A stretch of DNA of 64,000 bases, from contig CALCJK010000011.1 in assembly GCA_937967455.1 (NCBI GenBank), positions 1 to 64,000 on the forward strand, read 5' to 3'. Both the position numbers and the translations under genes were made by a program. The notes below the pieces were generated by a model, which saw only the letters and a list, made by a program, of their open reading frames with translations, was not told the DNA's origin and searched no databases. The DNA is from an uncultured bacterium (GTDB lineage: Bacteria > Bacteroidota > Ignavibacteria > UBA10030 > BY39). Positions 52,098 through 61,152 of this stretch are shown here, in pieces (the first letter of the stretch is position 1; each line of letters begins with the position of its first letter).

Positions 52098-54908
52098 TTA
52101 AATTAGTGATTGTACGATCTCAAAAGTTTTTTCTAAAGCTTCGTCTAATTTAGATGCATCTTTTGCTCCTGCGGTGGCGAGATGAGGCCTACCCCCACCG
52201 CTACCACCAGCGTATCTGGCTACTTCTTTAACAATTTTTCCAGCCTGCAATTTATTTCCTTTTATCAAGTCGTCTGTAACAACACATACAAAATATGCTT
52301 TTGACTGGATTTCAGCACCTAGAACACCAATACCACTTTTTAACTTCTCACGGAGTTGATCTCCAATCTGCTTCAATTCATCCAGATCATCAACTAATAA
52401 TTTTGATGTAGCTACTTTAATACCATTAATGATTCGGGAATTATTGATCATCTCATCAATACTTGTTGAGGCTTCTGTCAATCTTTTCTTACTTAATTTT
52501 TTCTTAATTTCATTTGATACTTCGAGTAAATAATTTAAATAATTTTTTCTGAGTTCTAATTCTTTTTCAAGATCTTTTATATAATTTAGTGTTATTTTTT
52601 CCTGTATTTTGGTATCTAAATCGTTTAACTTTTGAAAGTTTATATGTATTGAGTTATCAAACGAGGGTAATTCGCTAATACTTAATTTGATATTTTCAGT
52701 AACAGATTGGATTTTCTCAGTGATCTCAGAAATATTTTTTATTACTGAATTTAAATAATTTTCAATTCCACCTAAAGTTACAGCTTCAATTCTTCTAATT
52801 CCACTTGCAATTCCTGATTCGGATATAATTCTGAAAATTCCAATTTCTTTTGTGTTTTTAACATGTGTTCCACCACATAATTCAGCACTGAATTCATCTT
52901 CAAGTTTTATAACCCTGACTACATCGCCATATTTCTCTCCAAAAAACATCTTTATGTTAGAAATCTTTTTTGCTTCTTCCAGTGGTAGAATGATAGATTT
53001 AACTGAAACTCCTGCATCTATTTTTTTATTTACAATATCTTCAATTTTTTGAATTTGTGATTCAGTTAATTTTTCAAAGTGGTTGAAATCAAATCTTAAT
53101 CTATCAGGTGCTACCAGAGAGCCTTGCTGTTGGACATGATTTCCCAGAACTTGCCTGAGCGCCTCGTGTAAAAGATGGGTAGCTGTGTGGTTTTTCATAA
53201 TTTTTTGCCTCCAATCAGGATCAACAACTGCTTTAATCGTGTCTCCAACATTCAGATTTTTTGCTTCATTGCTATCAACAACATGGTAGATTTCATCATT
53301 GTATTTTAAAACATCATATACATTTATCTGCTTACCATTGTATTCAAGGTATCCAATATCATCTATCTGACCACCTGACTCGACATAAAAAGGTGTCCGA
53401 TCAAGAGCAATTAAAAATTTGTCCTTTAGTTTTCTGATTCGTACAATTTTTGAATTTATTTCAGTGGTATCGTAACCTACAAATATACCCGGTTTGTAGT
53501 CGATAGCTATTAGATCTTCTTCTGTTATATTGTCAAGATTTTCACTTAGGTTTGTGTATGAAAATTTTTCTTTTGACGCACTACGAGCTCTTTCTCTTTG
53601 TTCTTCCATTAATTTACTGAAAGTAGCAATATCTACATGTAATCCTCTTTCCTCAGCCATTAATTGAGTCAGATCTATTGGGAAACCATAAGTGTCGTAT
53701 AATTTGAAAGCATCTTCACCGGGAAAGGTTCTGGATTTCTCAAGTCGATTAATTACAGATTCAAAAATTTCTAAACCACGATCAAGAGTTTGATTGAAAC
53801 TTTCTTCTTCGGCTTTAATAACTTTTGCGATGTGTTCCTGTTTTTCTTTAATCTCCGGGAATACATTCCCCATTGTTTCAACAAGAGTAGGCACAAGTTT
53901 ATAAATAAATGGTTCATGCATATTAAGTTTTCTTCCATATCTAGCAGCTCGCCGTAATATTCTACGAAGTACATAACCTCTGCCTTCATTTGAAGGTAGT
54001 GCCCCATCCGCTATTGCAAAAGAAAGTGCACGGATGTGATCAGAGATAACTCTTATTGCTGTATCTATTTCGATTTGAGGATCAGATTTTATTTTTTGTA
54101 TATCATAGAATGTACCGGCATAATTTGTTTTACTGAGCTCACAAATTTTTGAAATTAATGGTTGAAATATGTCGGTATCATAATTAGATTTCTTATCCTG
54201 GAGCACAGCACAGAGTCGTTCAAAACCAGCGCCTGTATCCACATGTTTAGATGGAAGTGTGATAAGCGAGCCGTCAGCTTCACGATTGTATTGAATGAAG
54301 ACAAGGTTCCAAATTTCTATTACGCTTGGATTTCCTGTATTGACTAAATTATGTCCTGACTTATCTGGAGTTAAATCTATATGAATTTCTGAACATGGAC
54401 CACACGGACCAATATCACCCATTTCCCAGAAATTTTCTTTTTCTCCAAATCGCAAAATATGAGAATGCTCTATGTCTGTTTCTTCTTTCCAGCATTGCTC
54501 TGCTTCATCGTCGGTTTTATAAATTGTAGCATACAACCTATCTTTTGGAAGTTTCCAGACATCTGTAAGTAATTCCCATGCCCATCTGATAGCTTCTATT
54601 TTATAATAATCCCCAAATGACCAGTTGCCTAACATTTCAAAAAAAGTATGGTGATAAGTATCTTTTCCAACTTCTTCAAGGTCGTTATGTTTTCCGCTAA
54701 CTCGTATACACTTTTGTGAATTCACTGCACGTTTATAGTCGCGAGTGCCCTTACCTAAAAAAAGATCTTTAAATTGATTCATCCCTGCATTTGTGAATAG
54801 TAATGTAGGATCATCATATGGAATAACTGATGAACTGGGGACAAACCTGTGTCCACGCTCTAAAAAAAAATTAATGAACTCGTTTCTGATTTCTATCGAT
54901 GATTTCAA
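52098..54908 (-). CDS. alaS: Alanyl-tRNA synthetase
   Basis: 936 residues. The class II core includes FTNAGMNQFKDLFLG and GDIGPCGPCSEIH near the start. The editing domain has HTATHLLHEAL near residue 565 and CGGTHV near residue 668, the zinc site. A C-Ala domain ends the chain (GGRPHLATAGAKD). It charges tRNA-Ala and clears mischarged Ser/Gly. Its length is a little above the E. coli enzyme (876). Confidence 0.98.
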   Translation of the reverse strand: MKSSIEIRNEFINFFLERGHRFVPSSSVIPYDDPTLLFTNAGMNQFKDLFLGKGTRDYKRAVNSQKCIRVSGKHNDLEEVGKDTYHHTFFEMLGNWSFGDYYKIEAIRWAWELLTDVWKLPKDRLYATIYKTDDEAEQCWKEETDIEHSHILRFGEKENFWEMGDIGPCGPCSEIHIDLTPDKSGHNLVNTGNPSVIEIWNLVFIQYNREADGSLITLPSKHVDTGAGFERLCAVLQDKKSNYDTDIFQPLISKICELSKTNYAGTFYDIQKIKSDPQIEIDTAIRVISDHIRALSFAIADGALPSNEGRGYVLRRILRRAARYGRKLNMHEPFIYKLVPTLVETMGNVFPEIKEKQEHIAKVIKAEEESFNQTLDRGLEIFESVINRLEKSRTFPGEDAFKLYDTYGFPIDLTQLMAEERGLHVDIATFSKLMEEQRERARSASKEKFSYTNLSENLDNITEEDLIAIDYKPGIFVGYDTTEINSKIVRIRKLKDKFLIALDRTPFYVESGGQIDDIGYLEYNGKQINVYDVLKYNDEIYHVVDSNEAKNLNVGDTIKAVVDPDWRQKIMKNHTATHLLHEALRQVLGNHVQQQGSLVAPDRLRFDFNHFEKLTESQIQKIEDIVNKKIDAGVSVKSIILPLEEAKKISNIKMFFGEKYGDVVRVIKLEDEFSAELCGGTHVKNTKEIGIFRIISESGIASGIRRIEAVTLGGIENYLNSVIKNISEITEKIQSVTENIKLSISELPSFDNSIHINFQKLNDLDTKIQEKITLNYIKDLEKELELRKNYLNYLLEVSNEIKKKLSKKRLTEASTSIDEMINNSRIINGIKVATSKLLVDDLDELKQIGDQLREKLKSGIGVLGAEIQSKAYFVCVVTDDLIKGNKLQAGKIVKEVARYAGGSGGGRPHLATAGAKDASKLDEALEKTFEIVQSLI

Positions 54909-54919
54909 ATTTATTCTTT

Positions 54920-55192
54920 CTAATACTCTATTTGGGTTCTTAATTCAATTTCTTCTAAAATACTGCTAACTTCAATGCATCTGATAAGTTCTCCTGAGTA
55001 TACAATAGCTTTTCCGTAGTTGTGAACTTGATAAGTAAGTGCTTTTGCTTTTTCATAATCGCAGCGTATGGCTTTTATTAGCTGATATATAACTTCATCG
55101 AATGTATGAACATCGTCATTGAACAAAATTACCTTCGCAGGAGTTTGTACATCACTAATTTCTTCTATTTCTTCAAGTGGTTTCTCTTGCAT
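54920..55192 (-). CDS. clpS: ClpS, adaptor of the ClpAP protease
   Basis: 90 residues. VILFNDDVHTFDEVIYQL near residues 22-39 is the N-degron binding signature, and the helical YQVHNYGKAIVYSGE follows. ClpS hands proteins with N-terminal bulky residues to ClpAP. It leads the alaS-gmhA operon, 11 bases before alaS. Confidence 0.95.
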   Translation of the reverse strand: MQEKPLEEIEEISDVQTPAKVILFNDDVHTFDEVIYQLIKAIRCDYEKAKALTYQVHNYGKAIVYSGELIRCIEVSSILEEIELRTQIEY

Positions 55193-55514
55193 AAGATTAT
55201 TGAAATTTTTTAAAAATTACTGAAAAATTGTGAAAAAATCAAAAGTATCTAGAAATCTAAAAAATTGTCTTAAATAAATTTTTAGTATATCTGATGCTTT
55301 ATAAATTTTCTCCATGTTGGGAAATTATTAATTAAAAATAATTTGATAGAATTTTATATTTCATGAATATTAATTTTTAAATTCTTTTTGATTTTACAAC
55401 TCAGAGTTAATGTAATATAAATAATTGATATTGTAATTTTTAATTGAGTTGCTATGTTAATAATGATGTTTGTATTTTTTTAAAAAAATATGCAATTTTA
55501 AAGAAAATATATTA
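55193..55514. other. 322-base divergent intergenic region
   Basis: Very AT-rich gap between clpS (minus) and the PfkB gene (plus). A minus-strand TACTTTTG fits the TAnnTTTG element (55240-55247). A perfect 18-bp A/T palindrome lies at 55473-55490. No gene, tRNA or terminator was seen. Confidence 0.6.
55240..55247 (-). promoter_or_regulatory. Possible -7 element for clpS-alaS-gmhA
   Basis: TACTTTTG on the minus strand matches TAnnTTTG; the sequence 20 bases upstream is AAGA and not TTTG, so the -33 box is missing. The element ends 48 bases before the clpS start. Confidence 0.3.
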
Positions 55515-56453
55515 ATGCTCATAACTGTAATAGGACATATTTGTAACGATGTGATTCATAATCCTGATGGAAGCCAGATAGAAGGATATGGTGGTATTTA
55601 TTATTCTTTAGTTTCACTGGCGAATTTTCTGAATGAAAACGATGTGATTTATCCTGTTTTTGGTATTGGAGCTAAAGATTATAATGCTTTAATTGAAAAT
55701 TTAGCAACATATAAAAATATTGATATATCGGGGATATTTAAAATAGATGGTCAAACGAATACTGTTCACCTTTTTTATCAGGATAACACACATAGAATAG
55801 AGTGTTCACGCGATTTGGCAATGCCAATTCCATTCAAAAAAATTAAATCTTACCTGGATGTTAATATGATTTTGATAAATATGATATCAGGATTCGATAT
55901 AACACTCCAGACGCTTGATGAAATAAGGATAGCTGTCAGAGATGAAAGAATTCCTATTTATTTAGATGTACACAGTTTGACACTTGGAATTTCTGAAGAC
56001 GGTAAGCGTTTTCGCAGACCTGTTTCAGACTGGCGGAGGTGGTTATTTATGCTGCACGCTGTTCAAATGAATGAAGAAGAAGCTGCTGGACTTTCAATTG
56101 AAAGCAAGAACGAGGAGTATTTGATAAAACAAATTACTTCACTCGACACAAATAATGTGATTATAACAAGAGGTAAAAAAGGTTGTACGCTTTTTGAAGA
56201 TGTTCACAAAAAAATTTCGAAATATAACTATAGAGTCAGTGAAAAAATTGAAGTTGCAAACACTACAGGTTGTGGAGATGTCTTTGCAGCAGGATATTGT
56301 GCTAAATATCTTTATACAAAGGATGTTCATCAATCAGTTGAATTTGCAAACCAAGTTGCTTCTTTTAAGGCAACACTAGTTTCATCAAATGAATTGAATA
56401 AACTATCGGAATATAAAATAAGAAATAATAAAAAGATGGAGAAATCGGTATGA
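55515..56453 (+). CDS. PfkB-family sugar kinase, substrate unknown
   Basis: 312 residues from ATG 55515, where the family's opening (LITVIGHICNDV) begins; a longer start at 55470 adds an unlikely segment. The substrate-side motif GYGGIYYSLVSLANF is near residue 37. The PfkB signature ANTTGCGDVFAAGY is near residue 250; Asn replaces the usual first Asp, while the catalytic GxGD Asp is kept. It could be a ribokinase, fructokinase or nucleoside kinase. It overlaps dapB by 4 bases, so it may modify something related to wall precursor synthesis, but this is inference. Confidence 0.8.
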   Translation: MLITVIGHICNDVIHNPDGSQIEGYGGIYYSLVSLANFLNENDVIYPVFGIGAKDYNALIENLATYKNIDISGIFKIDGQTNTVHLFYQDNTHRIECSRDLAMPIPFKKIKSYLDVNMILINMISGFDITLQTLDEIRIAVRDERIPIYLDVHSLTLGISEDGKRFRRPVSDWRRWLFMLHAVQMNEEEAAGLSIESKNEEYLIKQITSLDTNNVIITRGKKGCTLFEDVHKKISKYNYRVSEKIEVANTTGCGDVFAAGYCAKYLYTKDVHQSVEFANQVASFKATLVSSNELNKLSEYKIRNNKKMEKSV

Positions 56454-57187
56454 GAATTGCAATTATAGGCTATGGCAAAATGGGTAAAGAAATTGAACAG
56501 GTTGCTAATGAAAAGGGTATTGAAATTGGAATGATCATTAAAGAGGAAGAAAATTTTGAAGGCTCAGCTATTACCAAAAAGAATTTGAAAGGAATTGATG
56601 TATGTTTAGAATTTACAAACCCCAGTTCCGTCTTGAGCAATATTGAAGCTGCTATTAAAGCTGAAAAAAATATTGTTGTAGGTACTACTGGTTGGTACGC
56701 TCAACTTGAGGAAGTTAAGAAAATGGTAAAGAAAAGTAATATTGGTCTGCTCTATTCACCAAATTTTTCGTTAGGAATAAATATTTTTTATAGGATATTA
56801 AATACTGCATCCAGCATTTTTAACAATTTTGATGAATATGATATTTTAGTATCAGAAGTTCATCATCGTAATAAAGTGGATAGTCCAAGTGGTACTGCAC
56901 TTGCTATTGCACAAATTATTATGCAAAATATTAAAAGGAAAAAGGAAATACTCCATGAAACAGCTCATGATACAATAAAACCACAACAATTGCATGTAAC
57001 ATCAGCAAGAATAGGGACTTTTGTGGGCAAACATTCAGTTATTTTTGATTCAGAAGCGGATTTTTTGGAAATTACACACACAGCAAAAAACCGTAGAGGG
57101 TTTGCGCTTGGCGCTCTTTTGGGTGCTGAATGGTTACATGGTAAAAAAGGAATTTTTACAATGAAAGATGTAATGTCATCAATATAA
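56450..57187 (+). CDS. dapB: 4-hydroxy-tetrahydrodipicolinate reductase
   Basis: 245 residues. The Rossmann start IAIIGYGKMGKEIEQ, VGTTGWY near residue 78, and the substrate motif EVHHRNKVDSPSGTA near residue 140 are present. It reduces the dapA product with NAD(P)H on the lysine and diaminopimelate route. dapA begins 12 bases downstream. Confidence 0.96.
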   Translation: MRIAIIGYGKMGKEIEQVANEKGIEIGMIIKEEENFEGSAITKKNLKGIDVCLEFTNPSSVLSNIEAAIKAEKNIVVGTTGWYAQLEEVKKMVKKSNIGLLYSPNFSLGINIFYRILNTASSIFNNFDEYDILVSEVHHRNKVDSPSGTALAIAQIIMQNIKRKKEILHETAHDTIKPQQLHVTSARIGTFVGKHSVIFDSEADFLEITHTAKNRRGFALGALLGAEWLHGKKGIFTMKDVMSSI

Positions 57188-57199
57188 ACGGATAATGGT

Positions 57200-58081
57200 A
57201 TGAAAAGAAAAATATTATTTAGAGGCACTGGAACCGCACTTGTAACACCTTTTAAAACAAGTGGCGAGATTGATAGTGAAGCTCTTAAAAAACTTGTAGA
57301 TTTTCAAATTGAAAAAGGCGTTGAGGCAATTATTCCTGCAGGAACTACAGGCGAAAGTGCTTCTCTATCTGAAGCAGAACAATTATCACTAATAAATCTT
57401 GTAGTCCAACAAGCAAATAATAGAGTAAAAATTATTGCAGGTGCAGGGGCAAATGATACAAGTAAAGCAATTAAACTTGCAAAGCTTGCCTATTCAACAG
57501 GAGTAGATGCAGTTCTTTCTGTGGCACCTTATTATAATAAACCAACACAGGAAGGAATATTTCGCCATTATCAAATGATTGCAGAAGAGGTCCCAATAAT
57601 TATTTATAATGTACCAGGAAGAACATCTGTGAATATAGAAGCAGAAACTACATTGCGCATTGCCGAGGAAATTCCAAATGTAATTGGGATAAAAGAAGCA
57701 TCCGGAAATATTTCTCAGATAATGGAAATTTTAAGAAATCGCCCAGCCGGATTTGGTGTCTGGTCTGGTGATGATGCAATTACGCTACCTTTAATAGCAC
57801 TTGGTGCTGATGGTGTTATTTCTGTCGTCTCCAACGAAATTCCAGATATATTTTCTAAAATGGTCAGGTTAGCTTTAAACGGCAAATATGAGGAAGCAAA
57901 GAAAATTCATTATAAAATTCTTCCGCTTATGAATTTCAATTTTATTGAATCAAACCCAATTCCAGTAAAGGCAGTACTTGCGGAAATGAAAATGATTGAA
58001 GAGGTATACCGCTTACCGCTAGTTCCTTTAAGTGATAAACATCGTAATAAAATGTTAAAAATCTTGAAAGAATTATTTTAA
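57200..58081 (+). CDS. dapA: 4-hydroxy-tetrahydrodipicolinate synthase
   Basis: 293 residues, a TIM-barrel lyase. GTTGESASLS near residue 48, YNVPGRTSVNI near residue 137 and the Schiff-base Lys in IGIKEASGN near residue 165 are all present. It joins pyruvate and aspartate semialdehyde. It is followed one base later by dapD. Confidence 0.97.
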   Translation: MKRKILFRGTGTALVTPFKTSGEIDSEALKKLVDFQIEKGVEAIIPAGTTGESASLSEAEQLSLINLVVQQANNRVKIIAGAGANDTSKAIKLAKLAYSTGVDAVLSVAPYYNKPTQEGIFRHYQMIAEEVPIIIYNVPGRTSVNIEAETTLRIAEEIPNVIGIKEASGNISQIMEILRNRPAGFGVWSGDDAITLPLIALGADGVISVVSNEIPDIFSKMVRLALNGKYEEAKKIHYKILPLMNFNFIESNPIPVKAVLAEMKMIEEVYRLPLVPLSDKHRNKMLKILKELF

Positions 58082-58082
58082 A

Positions 58083-58922
58083 ATGGAATTAATTGAAAAA
58101 ATAGAAGCTTTTTTTTCCCAATCTGTTGATCAAATTAATCGCACTGAAGCTTGTAAAGTTTTCAGGGAATTTAAAGAATTATTAAATGAAGGGAAAATAC
58201 GAGCCGCTGAACCAGAACCTGAAAATAATAGCTGGAAAGTAAATCAATGGGTTAAAAAGGGAATCCTTTTAGGATTTAAAATTGGTTTATTGACTGAATA
58301 TACTCAAGATGAATTGTTTCAATATTTTGACAAGCATACAATGAAGTTACATGAGTTTAGCTTATCGGACAATGTAAGGATAGTCCCAGGTGGAACTTCA
58401 GTAAGAGATGGTTCCTATATTGGCAAAGGTGTTGTAATTATGCCCCCTGCATATGTAAACATAGGTGCATATGTTGGAGAAGACACAATGATTGATTCTC
58501 ATGCTTTAATTGGATCGTGCGCACAGATAGGAAAGAAAGTTCATATAAGCGCGGCTGCTCAAATAGGAGGTGTCCTTGAACCAATCGGTTCACTTCCAGT
58601 GATTATTGAAGATGAAGTTTTGATCGGTGGAAACTGTGGTATTTACGAAGGAACAATCATTAAACGCCAATGTGTAATTGCATCAGGTGTAATTATTACT
58701 GGTTCTACCCCTGTTTATGATCTTGTAGAAAGAAAGATTTACCGTAGAACGGAAACGCAACCTTTAATAATTCCAGAAAATGCAGTTGTTGTTTCTGGAG
58801 CTCGACCTGTAAAAAACGAATGGGGACAGTTAAATAACATTAGCATATATACACCAATAATAATAAAATATCGTGATGAAAAAACTGACCTTTCAGCCAT
58901 GCTGGAAGAAATGCTGAGGTAG
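58083..58922 (+). CDS. dapD: Tetrahydrodipicolinate N-succinyltransferase
   Basis: 279 residues. A helical N-terminus precedes a left-handed beta-helix made of hexapeptide repeats (about 100-240), for example GTSVRDGSYIGKGVVIMP and DEVLIGGNCGIYEG. It adds a succinyl group from succinyl-CoA. Its presence shows that this organism uses the succinylase branch to diaminopimelate. dapE and the aminotransferase are not in this window. Confidence 0.96.
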   Translation: MELIEKIEAFFSQSVDQINRTEACKVFREFKELLNEGKIRAAEPEPENNSWKVNQWVKKGILLGFKIGLLTEYTQDELFQYFDKHTMKLHEFSLSDNVRIVPGGTSVRDGSYIGKGVVIMPPAYVNIGAYVGEDTMIDSHALIGSCAQIGKKVHISAAAQIGGVLEPIGSLPVIIEDEVLIGGNCGIYEGTIIKRQCVIASGVIITGSTPVYDLVERKIYRRTETQPLIIPENAVVVSGARPVKNEWGQLNNISIYTPIIIKYRDEKTDLSAMLEEMLR

Positions 58923-58923
58923 T

Positions 58924-59829
58924 ATGAAAAAAGTTTTAATTGTTGGAAGTAATGGCTTGTTGGGGCAAAAAATCAGTAAATTGTTTTCACTAAGTAAAAT
59001 TTATCAATTTCTTACTGCTTCAATAGAAAGCGAATCATATGTTGATGATGTTGATTATGTGCAGCTTGATATTACAAATAGAAAAAATGTAATAGGTGTA
59101 GTTGAAGATTTTGAGCCTGACGTAATTATAAATACTGCAGCAGTTACAAATGTAGATTTTTGTGAAACTAATAAGGAAATTGCCTGGCGTGTAAATGTGA
59201 AAGGTGTGGAAAATCTTGCTTATGCTGCTAAAATTGTTGGTGCAAAAGTGATTCACTTTTCCAGTGATTATGTTTTTGATGGAAAAAAGGGCTCTTATAC
59301 AGAAACGGATATACCAAATCCTGCATCATATTATGGTAGAACCAAGTTAGCTAGTGAAAATGTTTTGAAAATATCGAGTTTGGATTATACTATAATAAGA
59401 ACAATGATACTTTATGGTGTTGGAAAAAATGTAAAAGATAATTTTGCCATCTGGGTTTATAAAAACTTGAAAGAAAATAAATCAATAAAGGTTGTTGATG
59501 ATCAATTCGGCAATCCAACTTTGGTCGATGATCTGGCTTATGCAGTTTTACGAATAGTAGAATATGATCGTAACGGTTTATATCATATTGCAGGCAGTGA
59601 GATTGTTAGTAGATATGATTTTGCAATTGCAATAGCAAACCAGTTTGGTTTTGATAAAAAATTAATTGTTCCCATTAAAACAGCCATCCTAAAACAATCT
59701 GCACCAAGACCATTAAGATCTGGTTTTATAACTTTAAAAGCCGAAGTTGAGTTAGGTATCAAAATGTCAAATGTTAGAGACGGTGTGAAAATGTTTGCTG
59801 GACAGTTGCAGAATTATTTAAATGAATAA
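58924..59829 (+). CDS. RmlD-like NAD(P)-dependent sugar reductase
   Basis: 301 residues of the extended SDR type. The nucleotide-binding motif is GSNGLLGQKI near residue 8. The active-site YxxxK is YYGRTK near residue 138, and HFSSDYVFDGKKGSY is the RmlD-like segment. dTDP-4-dehydrorhamnose reductase is the closest known activity. No other rhamnose genes are here, so the substrate stays open. It starts one base after the dapD stop. Confidence 0.82.
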   Translation: MKKVLIVGSNGLLGQKISKLFSLSKIYQFLTASIESESYVDDVDYVQLDITNRKNVIGVVEDFEPDVIINTAAVTNVDFCETNKEIAWRVNVKGVENLAYAAKIVGAKVIHFSSDYVFDGKKGSYTETDIPNPASYYGRTKLASENVLKISSLDYTIIRTMILYGVGKNVKDNFAIWVYKNLKENKSIKVVDDQFGNPTLVDDLAYAVLRIVEYDRNGLYHIAGSEIVSRYDFAIAIANQFGFDKKLIVPIKTAILKQSAPRPLRSGFITLKAEVELGIKMSNVRDGVKMFAGQLQNYLNE

Positions 59830-59862
59830 GAAGAAGAGTAAAACAATGGAGATACTTTATAT

Positions 59863-61125
59863 ATGTTAGATTTGAAATTTATTCGTGAACATCCTGATTT
59901 AGTCAAAGAAGGTATAAAGAAAAAAGGAGATGTGGATAGAATTGACGACATTTTAAAGCTGGATGAAGAACGCAGATTAATCATTCAAAAAGTTGAAGCA
60001 CTTAAAAATAAAAGAAATGTTGTTTCTGAACAAATAGCAGAAATTAAAAAAGCCAAACAAGATGCCAGTACTCTAATTTCTGAAATGAATTCAGTTAAAG
60101 AACAAATAAAAGATTTAGACGAGAATCTAAAGAAAATTGAATTAGAACTAAATAAGCTTATGTTGCAGGTACCAAATGTACCTCATCCATCGGTACCAGT
60201 TGGTAACAAACCTGAGGATAATCAAGTGATTTTTAGCTGGGGTAAGATTAATGAGGTTGATTTTGATTTGAAGCCACATTGGGAACTTGCTGAAAAGTTA
60301 GATATAATTGACTTTGAAAGAGGAGTCAAATTAACAGGTGCTGGGTTTCCACTCTATAAATCAGAAGGTGCAAAATTACAAAGAGCATTAATAAACTTTT
60401 TTCTGGATGAAGCTAAAGAAGCAGGCTATGTGGAGGTTCAGCCTCCCCTTATGGTAAATGCTAGCAGTGCAATAGGGACAGGTCAACTTCCCGATAAAGA
60501 AGATTTGATGTATGTTATTGAAAGAGATGAATTATATCTTGTTCCTACTGCCGAAGTTCCAGTTACAAATATTCACAGAGATGAAATATTATCAGAATCA
60601 GACCTACCTCTTAAATACTGCGCTTATACTCCGTGTTTTAGAAGGGAGGCAGGTTCATACGGAAAAGATGTAAGAGGTCTTAATCGCTTACATCAATTTG
60701 ATAAAGTTGAGCTGGTAAAATTTGTTCATCCAGCTACATCTTATAACGAACTTGAAAGTTTGCGTTCGGATGCTGAGAGGTTATTACAAAAATTAAATTT
60801 ACCTTACCGAGTGTTACTTATGTGCACTGGTGATATGGGATTTACTCAATCAAAGAAGTATGATCTTGAAGTATGGTCAACAGGTCAAAAACGCTGGTTG
60901 GAAGTTTCCTCAATTAGCAACTTTGAAGCATTTCAAGCGAGAAGATTAAATGTGAGATTTAAATCAGAAGGCTCCAAACCTGAATATGTTCATACACTCA
61001 ATGGTAGTGGACTTGCTCTTCCGCGAGTAGTAGCAGCTATTCTGGAAAATTATCAAACTCCAGAAGGAAAAATTATTGTACCTAAAGTGCTTCATAAATA
61101 TACCGGTTTTGAAGTCATTGGATAA
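59863..61125 (+). CDS. serS: Seryl-tRNA synthetase
   Basis: 420 residues. The N-terminal coiled-coil arm (about 25-105) grips the long variable arm of tRNA-Ser. Class II motif 2 appears as CFRREAGSYGKDVRGLNRLHQF, and motif 3 as TLNGSGLALPRVVAAILENYQ. A TAETEV-like editing site is replaced by PTAEVPVTN. It is a normal-length bacterial SerRS, and a tRNA-Ser(CGA) gene is also in the window. Confidence 0.97.
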   Translation: MLDLKFIREHPDLVKEGIKKKGDVDRIDDILKLDEERRLIIQKVEALKNKRNVVSEQIAEIKKAKQDASTLISEMNSVKEQIKDLDENLKKIELELNKLMLQVPNVPHPSVPVGNKPEDNQVIFSWGKINEVDFDLKPHWELAEKLDIIDFERGVKLTGAGFPLYKSEGAKLQRALINFFLDEAKEAGYVEVQPPLMVNASSAIGTGQLPDKEDLMYVIERDELYLVPTAEVPVTNIHRDEILSESDLPLKYCAYTPCFRREAGSYGKDVRGLNRLHQFDKVELVKFVHPATSYNELESLRSDAERLLQKLNLPYRVLLMCTGDMGFTQSKKYDLEVWSTGQKRWLEVSSISNFEAFQARRLNVRFKSEGSKPEYVHTLNGSGLALPRVVAAILENYQTPEGKIIVPKVLHKYTGFEVIG

Positions 61126-61152
61126 ATCTAATTTTTATGTTCATTTAAATAT

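Noticed and set aside
55473-55490. Perfect 18-bp A/T palindrome
   Set aside because: Pure A/T, in a very AT-rich gap; likely chance and no sign of an operator.
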